A stretch of DNA of 64,000 nucleotides from NCBI GenBank assembly GCA_002914805.1, contig JXTB01000118.1, forward strand, positions 297,960-361,959, given 5' to 3'. Made by a program: the position numbers and the translations under genes. Below the pieces are notes generated by a model that worked only from the letters and a program-made list of their open reading frames with translations, had not been told where the DNA came from and did no database searches. The stretch comes from Parasponia andersonii (lineage: Eukaryota; Streptophyta; Magnoliopsida; Rosales; Cannabaceae). Positions 12,795 through 24,449 of the stretch are shown in pieces (the stretch's first letter is position 1; the number at the start of each line of letters is the position of its first letter).

Positions 12795-13010
12795 GTATAT
12801 ACATACAAAAATACAAATTTATATAACTTTCTCTTCATTATTTGTACTTTTTCACTTTGAAAACAAATAGCAAAATAAAGTTTACTAAGGATGTATTTTA
12901 TTTTTAAAATTTGAAAACTAAAACAAAATTTTTAATTTATTTAAATAAAAAATTAGAAATAAATCCAAATAAGTCCTCAAATCTTAGTGTATTTTTTCAC
13001 GGTTCACTCT

Positions 13011-13194
13011 AAAAATTAATACACCTAGTATATATACTGTAAAGTTTGAGTAGATATACTAAACTAAAGGTAAAAACGTGTAAAAACGTCAAGTTGCGGG
13101 GAGCAAAGAATTAAAAAGAAACCTTATCCAACACGTGGCCAGCTATATGTAGTACATTGCTTTAATATGTCACTATACAGAAGTTGTACATAAT
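13011..13194. other. intergenic sequence, no gene
   Basis: No gene or element recognised. Confidence 0.4.
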
Positions 13195-13625
13195 TTATAC
13201 AAAGAAATTTGATTTTTTTATGGCAATTTTTCAAAAAAAAAAAAATTTTAATCCCGAATTAAAATTGTTTGAAAAATTCAAAATTTTAATTTAAAAAATA
13301 TTATTTTTAAAAATATTTAGAAAAATATATTTTTTTAATTGATAAAATACTTGAAATAACTAATTAAGTTATCTTAGGTTCAAGTAACTTACAAAACTTG
13401 ACTAGATGCTTAAGTAACTAGATTAGTTATCTTAAGTAATATAATTGGTTACCTTAAGCAACATTGAAAATTGCCAATTTTTAAGGAAAAATGGTATTTT
13501 TCAAAATATTTATTAAAAGTGTTATTTTTTTATTTTTTTAAAAATGATATTTTTCTAACTTAGTTGGGAATTTTTTCAAAAAATTTGGCCCATCCAGAAT
13601 TTTTTAATTTTTGCTACTTTGGGTC
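13195..13625 (+). repeat. dispersed repeat family 7, copy 1
   Basis: An AT-rich segment with repeated phrases aagttatcttaggttcaagtaac and attagttatcttaagtaa at its centre, flanked by inverted tttctaaatattt-like strings. A clearly related copy lies in opposite orientation at 57440-57800. In both places the repeat lies near a family-FB fold-back element. No coding capacity. Confidence 0.6.
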
Positions 13626-14279
13626 TGTAATTTTGAATGAAGCCATATTGATATCAATTACCTAATCTTTATAATTTGCTTAATTAGAATCGGATATGAA
13701 GAAAGGAAGGTAACTGTAATAATGCCAACCATTCGTGATAGCTTGAAAAGTTTTGTGATAACACCACGAAAAAATTATTACAGATTAAGCCCCAAGTGTT
13801 TGATCTTATCCAAGTTGTTATCTAACTCTTGGTTGTGAGCCCAAATTCATTTTTCTTTTAAAATAAACATATAGTAATATATTCTACCAAATAAGGAGCA
13901 CGATAGAACGAATCAAATACAATATTTGAATTACATGAAATTATAACAATGAGCAATAGTCAAACCCATTTTGAGCTAGTGACGACCACGAAGAAAAAAT
14001 ATGTGCACGAGATATCGAAGAGGCGCATGCATGTGACTCCACAAGAAAGACAATTAGAGCACCATGAGAAATACCTCTTCAAATTTTCGAATCGACTTTC
14101 ATAAAGTTTGTTCTTTCACTTGATACCGTGATGGATTTTTCATAGAATTCGATTTTCAACAGGATAATTACTTTTTTGATACATGAATCGTGGAAACTTC
14201 AATTCAAGGAGAAAAAGCTTATAATTATAAAATAAAATCCGATATAATTACATTTATATGAAAGAAAATCCCAATAGAT
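13626..14279. other. intergenic sequence, no gene
   Basis: No gene recognised; AT-rich with moderate complexity. Confidence 0.5.
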
Positions 14280-15020
14280 ATAGGTTTTTGGACACTTATG
14301 CCTATTTTTTTAAAAAAAAAAATATGACATTTCAAAAATAATAAAAATCCATACAACTTTTTTATGGAATTTTTTTAAATACTTTGGAATGTAAAAAATG
14401 CAGTAAGATTTTAGTAAATAAGTCATCTTTTTTTTTTTTAATAGGAAACTACAAAAGTTTATTGGAAACCAATTTAATTTAATTTGGTTTCCTATTAGCA
14501 GAATATTCTGTAAATAAATAAATCACAATAAACCACAAAGATTTTTTGGAAATAAGTTTGGTATTTTTAAGCTAAAAGTCTTGTACGTAAATAAATCATA
14601 GGAAAGAATAAAAGTTTCCTAGAAATCAGTGTAATTTCTTTTAGCCGAATGTCACATATGTAAGTAAATCTCATGAAATCACGAACATTTTCGAGAAACG
14701 GTTGTGGTTTCTTTTTTACAGAATATCCTATAGCTAAATAAATCACAAGAAACTACAAAGATTTCCTAGAAACCATCGTGGTTTCCTTTTAATAGAATGC
14801 CCTGTACTAAGTAAATCATAAGAAACCACAAAATTTTCCTAAAAATTATTGTGGTTTCTTTTTCAAATCACAGGAAACAATGAAAGTTTTTGAAAAGATA
14901 TTATGATTTCTTTTTTGTAAAAGGCCCTGTAGCGAGAATTGGATGAGGCATTGAACAAGGACGTTGAAGAATATAATCAAGTTCTCAAATTAAGAAATTA
15001 TATTTTGAAGTAAAAGCAAC
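14280..15020 (+). mobile_element. fold-back element FB, copy a, with 73-bp repeats
   Basis: At least five degenerate tandem units with a period of 73-74 bp: the phrase aaatca recurs at about 14521, 14594, 14667, 14741 and 14814. Each unit contains an inverted pair (AAACCAC...GTGGTTT), so every unit can itself fold into a hairpin. The left end (ataggtttttggacacttatgcc) and the right part (ctgtagcgagaattggatgag) both recur in copy b at 56340-57385. No ORF. Confidence 0.7.
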
Positions 15021-16609
15021 ATAAATATATATTGATTTTTGTAATCAATTTGGTTTTTAATTTCCAAAAATCAATTAGTTTATGATTTCTAATAATAAAT
15101 TAGTAATTAGTTTTAAGAGTAATCAGCTATAAGTAGACTAGTAGCAAAAAGAAACAAGAAAAAATAGAAATTCTAAAACATTATTTAGTCTTTTTAGTAA
15201 GAATTTGTTATTTTTCCCAAAAAAAAAAAAGTAATACAAAAATAAGTAAAAGTTTGGACATAGTATTCTTGGTATTATTTATCAAAAGTTAATACCATAG
15301 ATATATATTGAAATTCGGCTCTTAGTATCATTGGGCCACCTATAGGTACATTGCCCAAATCATATAGACTAATGTGAAAATTAACAATTAAACGTAAAGA
15401 GAGAATATTTTCCCATATTCAGATAGAGTGTTTAGGTGAAATAGACTTTTTTTTAATTGTCTTCTGCAAAAAAAGCATATCTTTTAAAGTTTTGGCGAAA
15501 AAGTCCTACATTACTTAAATGATAATAGGCAATTACAATATTGGCATTTTACTTTAACATTTGAATAAAAAATATTTTGAAAAATAAAGGTTTATTATAA
15601 ACACAAACAAAAAAATTGACTTTTTTAATTTTAGCCCCCCAAAAAAAAACTTGAGTTATTGATTGTATTATTAAAAAAACACACTTTTCTAATTTTTCAA
15701 AAAAAATATTATTTTTTTGATTATATCAAATAAAACTTTTTGTTTATAAAATATTAACTAAATTATACTTGAATCAGTGATTTGGTAAAAAAAAATACGT
15801 CAAATGACTCATTTACCTTAGTGTACAATATGATACATCACTGTGCGAGATTATTCTCATTGCTAAGTATCCAAATTGGAAAGAAAACGATGTCATTCAG
15901 TATCAAGAACATTGGTGTCTTTTAGTTGAACAAAAAAAAAAAAAAAAAGAAGACTCAAAAGTGTAAAATAACTTAGAAATAAAGTCGTTTCTTAATCACA
16001 TCATGATTTTGCGTACCAAATTTTGGAATTAAGTAGACAATTACTGTTTTTTTTAAAATATTTAACTAAATTTACCACTACTATTAGATTCTACCACTTT
16101 TAGGATAAAATTAGTCAAGAATCTGTCAATAATTCGTCAAAAATCTATCAAGAATCTGTCAAAAATCCATCAAGAATGTCAAGAATTTATTTAAAAAAAT
16201 AGTATGATAGTAAATTTAATTAATGAGGAAAAAAATAGTATTCACCTAATTTATTCCAAATTTTGATTAAATAATAATTTTTGGCCCAATTAGAATAGAT
16301 TTCAAAATCTCATATTTTATTTGATATAAAAGTTTTAAAAAAATAAATAAATATATAAATAAAACCCTCCAGGTTTTTCAATTTAATAAGAATGTAAGGT
16401 TTTTTTTTAAACCAATTTTTTTATAATAAATGAAAAATGAAAATAGAAAATACCCTAATTCTTTCCTTTTACGACCACCTTCACCATTAATAGTTTTTAC
16501 CTATAGCCGCATCCCCACCATGCCCCACCTTTTTACCCACCCTCGCGAATCTCCACCTTCGTTTACTTCATCCTATTTTAACGTTATATCAAGCTAGAAC
16601 AAAACCTAC
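15021..16609. other. AT-rich intergenic sequence, no gene
   Basis: No gene seen. It contains long A/T runs and, at 16110-16190, a short array of an approximately 11-bp unit (aatctgtcaag and variants). Confidence 0.5.
16110..16190. repeat. short minisatellite, about 11-bp unit
   Basis: Variants of aagaatctgtc / aaaatccatc repeat about seven times, with lengths of 10-13 bp. Confidence 0.6.
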
Positions 16610-16689
16610 AATCTTTATGTTGACAATTTTATTGATTCCTTTTCTAATATATTGACTTATCTCTTTATTCTCGATAACCTTATCATTCT

Positions 16690-16930
16690 GCTCAAGCTTT
16701 TTCAGTAAGCTCTTAGAGGTGGTTATTTCTTCAGCCAACCCCTACTTCAGCGCCAACTTGGTCTTCTTCTCTAACTCCCATTGGTAATTCTCAAAATCAG
16801 CCTTCAAAGAATCAAAAGCCTTGGCAGTTTTATTAAAATCAGCATCCTTGGCCACCAGTTGTTGGACCATTTTCTAAGTCTAAGCCTAATTTAAGTCGAA
16901 GGCAGTAGCCTATTTTAAGCCGAAGGCAGT
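16690..16930 (-). pseudogene. element A antisense gene, coiled-coil part
   Basis: Read on the minus strand, the sequence encodes a heptad-like helical stretch with motifs QQLVAKDADF, KAFDSLKADF and YQWELEKKT, then a stop, then LAEEITTSKSLLKKLEQ. This resembles the coiled-coil end of element B's antisense gene (31172-31852). It is separated from the rest of its gene (34985-36730) by the whole of element B. Confidence 0.6.
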
Positions 16931-17153
16931 AGCCACATACAATATTACACAAGGTTAAAAGCAATATCAACCGAAATCAATAAGCATAGGCGAAAAACAA
17001 AAAAAAAACAAAAAAAAACAAAAAAAAACAAAATAGGAAGCATTCTATACTTGCATAATTTTACGCAAGACAAGTGTAGAACATTTCTCCTGAGTCTAAA
17101 CACTCATCTGGGTCTGCATTGTGGGGGTTGGAAATCCCGAGACGATTGGACAC

Positions 17154-17928
17154 TGTGAGGCCCGTTCTCAAATCATACACCACGTGGACGGTTAAGTAGC
17201 ATAACAGGTCATAAACGGGGCACACCGTCCAACACGTATCCAGAGTGACTAGTTAAAGGTCACACGAGTCGCACGTGGTACCACATAAGCCATTGGGCTA
17301 TCTAAGGCTAGGATCGAGCCCATCCCAGACCCTGAATGAACTCAGCCCAGTCCGATTCTTACCTCGACAGCTAGAGGTCGGAAGCCCCAAGGGTCTTCCA
17401 CCAGAGTACAATGGGAAGCAACTCACAGCTCCAGACCCAGATAGAGCATTTAATGCGATCTTGAGTAGGTGTGCATATAGGACAAACTGTCCTGACAGAA
17501 CGGCGGTTTGTCCAAATCTTGCCCCTGACAGACTCGAGCCACAGGGGATGGCGGAAACTAGGCTACAACGATGCAGGGAGAATCACAGTAATCTCAGCCC
17601 GTGACCTCTTGAGTAAGTCTTAATGAAAAAGGTACTTGGTCCTGGGATTGAGAACCAGGAGGTTCACAATTTCAGGACTATATATATGAGTCATGCGTCC
17701 CCAAAAGAGAGGCATGTACGTATACAAAAAGAAACATTTGAAAAGATATATATATACAAAGAAAAACTAAATCTTTACTACCCTAAAAAAAAAAAAAAGA
17801 TAATCAACTGACTTAAGCATCGGAGAGTCTTTGCAGGTGACCTCCCCCGCTTCTCGGATCTTGCCTGAAGTCGAAAACTCTTTGGGATAGCAAGGACACG
17901 TGGACAGTTGGTGAAAACTGCTCCAACA
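17154..17928 (+). repeat. 5' LTR of element B
   Basis: Starts TGTGAGGCCCGTTCTC and ends GCTCCAACA. It matches 34224-34984 over its whole length. A TATA box (ctatatatatgag, near 17680) lies upstream of the likely transcript start, and the phrase tgacttaagcatcggagagt near 17810 recurs in the 3' LTR and in a separate LTR at 53.4 kb. The 109-codon frame at 17275-17604 lies inside the LTR and is not thought to be a gene. Confidence 0.9.
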
Positions 17929-17930
17929 GT

Positions 17931-17948
17931 TTGGCATCATCTGTGGAA
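17931..17948 (+). other. primer binding site of element B
   Basis: Two bases after the LTR is TTGGCATCATCTGTGGAA. It contains TGG, which pairs with the CCA tail of a tRNA. It resembles the TGGCGCCGTCTGTGG-type site common in plant gypsy elements, with changes at CpG positions as expected from methylation decay. The tRNA species cannot be fixed by eye. Confidence 0.65.
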
Positions 17949-18023
17949 AATCGTTGAGCGTGAGAAAAAGAGTAGGAGTTTCACGATCACGCTCTTCCCG
18001 AATAAAAAGCCATACAACGTAGG

Positions 18024-18104
18024 ATGGCACCTTCAAGAATAATAACCAGGAGCATGTGTCCCGATGCCGAAGGAAGCTCCCAGGAAGCACAACTGGGTCT
18101 GGAA
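18024..18104 (+). pseudogene. element B gag, N-terminal fragment
   Basis: An ATG at 18024, 95 bp after the LTR, opens a frame of 27 codons (starts MAPSRIITRS) that runs into a half MITE at 18105. The gag frame appears to resume at about 23073, after 5 kb of inserted DNA. Position and spacing from the primer site support a gag start. The fragment alone encodes no known domain. Confidence 0.6.
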
Positions 18105-18219
18105 CAACATTAATGTTCTTTCTCTCTCTTACTTTTTACAATAAAAAAATTTACATGCTAAATTTTTATTGGCCAAATTGATACCTATGTATAGGTAAAA
18201 AAAATACCTACTGGATTGG

Positions 18220-18224
<5 letters not shown>
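18105..18224. mobile_element. MITE family 1, copy 3 (half element)
   Basis: Starts acattaatgttctttctc and ends tacctactggattggtacc, matching the right half of copy 2 and, inverted, the left half of copy 1. The other half is missing. It is followed directly by (TA)n. It lies at the left edge of the DNA that interrupts the gag of element B. Confidence 0.75.

Positions 18225-18257
<33 letters not shown>
18225..18257. repeat. (TA)n microsatellite
   Basis: TA dinucleotide run next to the MITE end, continuing as an imperfect run to about 18270. Confidence 0.8.
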
Positions 18258-18262
<5 letters not shown>

Positions 18263-20717
18263 TATATAGCTCAAAGAATTTCCAAGTCTTTATAAATCCT
18301 CTACAAAATACACAATTATAACTATAATCCTAAAACATCAATCACTTCTAAAGACTTTATAAGTATTTGATACAAGGGGAGGTTATATAGAAATAATTTG
18401 ATATCCAATATACGTAATTCACAATACCATAATGCCCCAGAAATAAGATTTCAATAGAATACGCTGTCTTTGTATATAGGAATCAAATAATTTTTCAAAA
18501 ATATTTCATTTTAAAATAATTTTTCAATCTCATCTAACCCCATTTCATTTTAGAAATCATAAATAATATTTCAAAAATATTTTTGAAAATACGCGACTCA
18601 AAATTAAGGGCATATAGGAATACTACACTAGTTCATAATAAGGTTTCACCTTAGCCATTGGCAAATCAAACTTGAATTTCAAGAATTTACTTTTTAAAAT
18701 ATAATAGTAAGAGTTCAGTAATACTCAATATAGACTCATGAGTGAACTTATCCATATGCCATCAATTATACCACCATAATGATGATTGGATCTATCTCAA
18801 ATCAAGTAATGAGTCACACGTTAAACTCAATACCAACGAACTCAACGATAACTCTAATCCTTAATAGATTTTAATCGGAGTCTCTAAAAGTCCCTAAGAG
18901 TCAACATAAGCAAAGTACCACAAGTAGTATTCTCTCATTAATGCCAAGAGAGAATGCATCGACAAGATTAATTCTTGTCATCATCAGTCTGTCAATTTCT
19001 TTTAAATAATAGTTAAACCTAATAGAAATTTTCTTAAAATTTCAAAATCTTTTCGATAGTTTTCAAACATGTCTCTCTAAGAGATTCAAAAGTATATTTC
19101 TTTTTGTTGGTAAACCATGTTATGCAAATTATTTCTCATAATTCTTTATTAATGAAAAATTTTAGGTAATATTTAAGTGGGGTTTTCTTTAGGTTTTATA
19201 ACTTCAAAGTCAGCATACTCTATCACTTTTACTTAAAACAATTTTGAAAAATATTTTAATAATAAGAAGAACCTATAAAGCATTTTAGAAAATAATAGAG
19301 TGTGTCAAGTATATATATTTAAACCTCAGTCAATCTTTTAAAGTATGTTTATAGAAAATAATCTTTTCGTGTAGCCAATCGATTTATAATATGCACAACT
19401 CCATGTGTTTAAAAGTTCAAATTTTAATATTAAAAAAAATAGAACACATTTATATGCATATTTTGAATTTACTTAACGGCAAGTCGAGGCATATCAATCC
19501 ATAGTCCTTACCATTTAAGAAAATTTAAGTTTCATAAGTTTAAATCTTATTTCAAAGAAGATATCATGTACAATTATGTACCACCAAAGTCTCTCCAAGG
19601 TTTAAGTATTTAAAACCAAAAATAATTTTATTCAAAAAACTCCAATGAAATGTCATCCCAAACTCCCGATACTAGAGGTTCCCAATATTTAGAAAACCGA
19701 ATTAAAATTAGTTATACAGGTACCCAATTATCCGTTGAGGTAATTAATGCAAGGTTAATTCTACTTGGTTTATTTATCCAATCAACAAGACATTTATGGC
19801 ATTCCAAGGATTTAAAAATCCAATGAATAAAAAAATCATGTATAGCTCAATAAAGCAAGTTGCACGTATAATGAGAGGATTGGAAGAATAAACATACTCA
19901 AATAATAAGACACACAAAGCCATTAAGACAAGATTTTACAAAAACTTTCAAATTAGATTTTCAAAATATAATTTTGTTTTACCTTATTAATATTCCAATA
20001 TTAGGAATATTCTTAGTTTATTTGGAAACAATCGTGCCACACTGATAAAATACAAAGATAGCTCAAAACAATACTAATCAAATATTGAAATTTCTAAAAG
20101 TTCAAAACTAAATAAGACAATATTAAATCCAACTAAATTCTACCAATTCAATAATTTCCATATTATTATATCAATCCCTCAATAAAAACTAATATGTCAT
20201 GACCATCCAAAAGTTCTATTGATGTATGATACAAGATGATGGGAACATACTACCAGACACTCAAAATAGTTAGTCACATATAAATAATTTTTAAAAAAAA
20301 TATTTCAAATCATAACCACACAAGTACAAAATATGTCAAGTCATGTCAATCAAAGTATGAGATACTGAAATACTATCTTCGAACCTAGGAGGTTCATATA
20401 GCTTATCACAATAATGGGCGTAGGAGTACAAGAGTGAATGTTTATTTGATTTGAGGAATTTTGACAAGAGTAAAATTCACTAGTCTCTTGTCATTCTCGA
20501 CACTTCTTAGACTACAATCTCAGAGTTATAATTAGCCCAAGGAATTCAGAGTTCCGTTTTAGGGAGGTAAACGAACGATTAAGGATGAATCAGAGTAAAA
20601 ACAACATATTTAGCCAATTCTTAAGTGATGTATGAGGTATTTGTTAAACACTTTTCTAAATTCTTTTTAAATACCAAAATACCACAAGCAAGATCCCAGA
20701 CGGATTTGAAGCCTAAA
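18258..20717 (-). mobile_element. probable internal/leader DNA of minus-strand gypsy element C
   Basis: Begins, on the minus strand, right after the primer site at 20718-20729. Composition is even and AT-rich. No gag or pol motif could be read in any frame, so this may be an untranslated leader or heavily decayed coding DNA. The left limit is not defined. Confidence 0.4.
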
Positions 20718-20729
20718 GCTCTGATACCA
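20718..20729 (-). other. primer binding site (initiator tRNA-Met type)
   Basis: The minus strand reads TGGTATCAGAGC, the standard primer site complementary to plant initiator-Met tRNA, used by many gypsy and copia elements. It lies four bases inside the LTR end at 20734. Confidence 0.8.
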
Positions 20730-20733
20730 AAAC

Positions 20734-22600
20734 TATCACGACCAAAAATCCAAGACTGTAACTTTTAGTAATTTTAAGTAAAAATAGTGATAAACAATTA
20801 TTTCTAAAATTTCAAAAAAGTTTAAGGACTAGAAATTTAAGTTTTAGTACTCAAAAGTAAGTAAATTACAAGATTGGACAAATTTAATAATCATGTTATT
20901 ATTTACCAGTTTTAAATTTTCAAGAAATTCTTCATTTTAAGTTTAGCAAAAATCCAAATTGACAAGTTAAAAAAAAACTTTTATTATTTCATGAAGTTTA
21001 ATGAAACTATTCAATTTAAAACCCCAGGCCCAAAGTTCAAATAATTTACATAAAATCATTTTATTTTCTAAGTACTCGATTTAATAACAAAAATCATCCT
21101 GATAAATCTGCTCAGTAAATATCTTACTATTGGCTAAATAAATCTGACTTAGAAAAGAGAAATTGACATAGAGTACAAACCAACCAATGAGGAGGATTGG
21201 AATTACAAGCATATGTCAAATATACTTGCCAAGCTATGAGAATAATTACTACAAAATAGGTCAACACCTGAAATAGGAGGAAGTAGGGGGTGAATACGAG
21301 AATATTTAGTAGAAACTCAATTACCTTTTTGTGTAGATGCAATTTTTTTAAACCTACATAGTTAATACTTTTTCCCAAATCTATTTATAAACCAAGTTTA
21401 TAAAATAATTAGTATCCAGAATAATCATATATTCAAAACCAAGTTAGAAATCGTAAGATTATACATATCATAAGTCAACCCACTTAGGAAGGTGTTCAAG
21501 CAACTAATGTACATTTGGGTATTCAAGTAGCCGTTTCGGAATCCTGGTAAGTCCATTTGGGAAGGTGACTTTTCCACCGGAGCCTCAAATGGAGAAACAG
21601 AGGTCACCAATAAATTTAGATCACTCAAAAATGTTAGGTTAGATATTTACCTTGTCAAAAACGGGTTCTAGTGCGGAACCTATGTGTGGCACGCAAAACG
21701 ATGTAATTTGTGCCCTGACATTCTAATTTTCGTTCCACAACGAAACATGGTGGTATTTTATATCAAAATTCATGTCTCGACCTCACTGGGTATAAATTCG
21801 AAGTCAAAACTCAATTTGGAGGTCCGGAGCATCAATTGAGCTTCAAAATCCAAAAATTACATAAATACCAGTTTTGAAAATATTTAGAAAATACCATCTT
21901 TTTCTATTTTAAAATTACTATATTTTTGGATACCATTTTTTACTTTTACTTGCTATAATTATTCATGATTTCTAACCCTATTTTATCTTATATGTTTATC
22001 TCGGTTAAAATAATTACCTAACTATAATAATTATGTAAATATCATTTTTTAAGTAATTAGGACAATACCAATTTTTCTGGTTATTTATAAATATACCATT
22101 TTCTAAGGAACATTTAGAAAGCACCTTCCTATTCACAACCCAAGGCCCATTCTCAAAGTTTAACAAATTTCAGCCCAAATCTTATAAGTTTACGAAAATA
22201 CAATTTTTTTGGGAAATAACTGTGAAAATACCAACTTTTAATTCCAAAAGGACACAATTTTGCAAGCTTTCTCTCACGCCAATGTTAAGCAACGGTCGCT
22301 GGAGGCAGATAGTGTGGCATCGTCCGGACGTCGGGAGCCTACTACTTGGAGCTCGAGTCCCCGATTTGATGCCGGTGGTGGGTTTCAAGTGGAGAAGCTG
22401 TGAAAGGGTGAGAATGAGAGTTAAGGAACTTGGAGAAGAAGAGAAGGAAATTTTGGGGCTTATGCAATAACGGGATACTGTAGACCCTAATAAAATAATT
22501 CAGATATTTTGTTTTAATATTCCGAAAATTATTATTTACCAAAATGCCATTTTGCTAAAAAAAAATACTCTATTACCCTAAAACAAATCAGGTTTTTACA
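20734..22600 (-). repeat. LTR of minus-strand gypsy-like element C
   Basis: Read on the minus strand, it starts TGTAAAAACCTGATTTG at 22600 and ends GGTCGTGATA at 20734, four bases before the primer site. The terminal CA has probably decayed to TA. Length is 1867 bp. It has a GC-richer part at 22250-22450, as in other long plant gypsy LTRs. The small frames here (22182-22542) are not recognised as genes. The partner LTR is not found in the window, so the element is truncated. Confidence 0.7.
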
Positions 22601-23072
22601 CATTCGATCCTTGATGTTGTGTTTATCTACATTAGTGGAGACAAATTTGAAAAGCAAACTTATAGAACTTGATTAATGTTTTTGAGATTTGTGCTTAATA
22701 CATGTTTGTGTAAAGTTATCCGAATTTCACACAATGATAGGAGAAAAACATTTACACACACACATGGGAAATTCGATGTGAGATGAGACGTGCTCTTGAG
22801 TTATTCTTAATACCTAGCCAACATTTGCACTTTTCTTTACGTTATACTATTTTGTGAGCTTTGAGAAACCAATTAAAAGTCATCAGTGTTAATACATTAC
22901 CTCTTATGTGTTTTTAGATCTTTTTCTTCTTCTTTTGCTCAAGGACTAGCAAAATCCTAAGTTTGGGGTGTGTTAAGTCCATAAAAATGGAGTTACCTAG
23001 TACTAATGTGGTTTAAGTTTTGCCATGTTCTTGTTTAGTTTTAGTTTTTTCCATTGTTTTACTAGTGGTTTT
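22601..23072 (+). mobile_element. 3' end of another gypsy element (D) plus LTR start
   Basis: The phrase ggactagcaaaatcctaagtttgggg at about 22944-22970 is the pre-LTR stretch, ending in a purine-rich tract, found at the 3' end of many plant gypsy elements. The following tgtgttaagtcc would be the start of its LTR, cut off after about 100 bp where element B gag resumes. No coding sequence. Confidence 0.5.
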
Positions 23073-24374
23073 GATGCTCACTGCCTTGGCAGAAGCAAAT
23101 TGGATGGCAGAGATTACCCACGAGGTCGTCCTGGGTTTGAGAGAAGAAGTCGCAGAAGTACGCAGAGATAACGCCTGCCTCAAAGGACTACTGGCAAGCG
23201 AAGCCAGGAGTGAACGAAGGAAAGATTTTGACGAAGAAGTCCAGCAGGAATCCGGGGGCCAACCACCGAGGGAGGTTCCCGCCCCATCCGGATCGCGGAT
23301 ACAGGGTGAGCGACAAAGCCAGACGAGATCATCCCGAGCCGAAGCGACGGTGGACAGAAGACACTAAGGATGCCAGGAAGGTATGCTTCCTAACTGGAAG
23401 CAAGAAATAATGGCAGAGCTGAGTAAAAGGCTCGGGGCCCATCACAGCCAGACCCCCGATGATCTGGCGGAGTAAACTATGCGAGGGATCAACCAGACGG
23501 CCTTCGCCAACTGGATCCAGATGGAGCCCAAGCCGAGAGATTTCACAACCCCGACCTTCAGGCTGTTCGATGGGAAATTCGACCCCTCGATCACATATAC
23601 CATTTTCAGCAGAAGATGGCCTTGGAAACCAGGGACGAGGCTGTGACCCACAAAGTCTTTTCCATAACCCTGGCAGGACCGGCCCTATTATGGTTCAGAT
23701 AGCTCCCAGAGAAATCCATAAACAGGTTCGAAGATTTCTGCAAACTTTTCTTAAAGCAGTACGCAGGTGCCCGGAAACAGCAGAAATCCATGCGAGATCT
23801 TGACCGGTTGGAACAAACTGCAAATGAGTCTCCAAGAGAGTACCTGTCGCGCTTCCTAGAGCTGATGTCCCTAGTGGACAACGTCGACTCAGTCTAGGCC
23901 GCAGGATCATTCGTCAGGGGCCTGCAGCCAGGATCGATATTGTCGGACCATCTACTTCTGAACCTGCCATACGATATGGCGGACATCCAAGAAAAATCAG
24001 AAGGGGTATTCAGGGTACTGGAAAGTCGCCAGAAAGTGTCTAAAGCCTCCGCCGCGATAACAATGGCACCGGCGCAAACCCCGACCCCGCACTGGGTAAA
24101 GAGGCCTGTGCCAGACCAAGGGCCGACTCCGAAACGAGAAGCTCCCATCCAAGGCGGCAAGAGGAGGAAGGCGTCTCGTGACCCGCTGTCGAAATACGAG
24201 CTCAACACGCCGATTAACGTGATCTACCTCCAAAACAGGGACAAGGGCATTTTCAAAAACCCGCCCAAGACCGGCATTCCTGAGCACATAAAAAACAGGA
24301 ACAGGTACTGCCAACTTCACAGGAATCACGGGCACGACACCATCAACTACCGTACCTTTATGCACAGGTTATGA
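23073..24374 (+). pseudogene. element B gag (remainder), broken
   Basis: The frame resumes near 23073 with a helical, charged stretch (VVLGLREEVAEVRRDN). It continues through several frameshifts to a retrotransposon gag core (about 23600-23960; LAGPALLWF, FCKLFLKQYAG, FVRGLQPGS). It ends near 24374 with a single zinc-knuckle-like motif, CQLHRNHGHDT. These are typical of Tat gag. TAG stops at 23700 and 23895 and at least two frameshifts abolish translation. In intact elements gag forms the cytoplasmic particle. Confidence 0.8.
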
Positions 24375-24449
24375 TGGCGATCCATGCCAGCAAGTTGAGA
24401 CAGTACATGAAGGCGGCAGAACCCAGTAATAGGGAGACGTCACTAGGCC

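Larger units (their letters stand above)
11811..12982. mobile_element. MITE family 4, nested in MITE 2 and split by hAT
   Basis: The two ends are inverted: the left begins GAGCTTGTTTTAGATT and the right, reversed, GACTTATTTGGATTTAT. Both halves are full of aaaacaaa / tttgtttt strings that pair with each other. A 3-bp CTC repeated at both junctions may be the target duplication. Without the inserted hAT DNA it is about 0.42 kb. No ORF. The superfamily is not certain. Confidence 0.55.
11468..13010. mobile_element. MITE family 2, copy 2 (split by nested insertions)
   Basis: The left part (11468-11810) aligns phrase by phrase with copy 1 at 4781-5147. The right tip, aaatcttagtgtattttttcacggttcactc at about 12980-13010, matches the end of copy 1. 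About 1.17 kb of foreign DNA lies between them, so this copy was interrupted after insertion. It is the outermost level of a four-level nest. Confidence 0.75.

Noticed and set aside
17275-17604. 109-codon ORF on the plus strand
   Set aside because: It lies inside the 5' LTR, with a diverged counterpart in the 3' LTR, and has no known domain.
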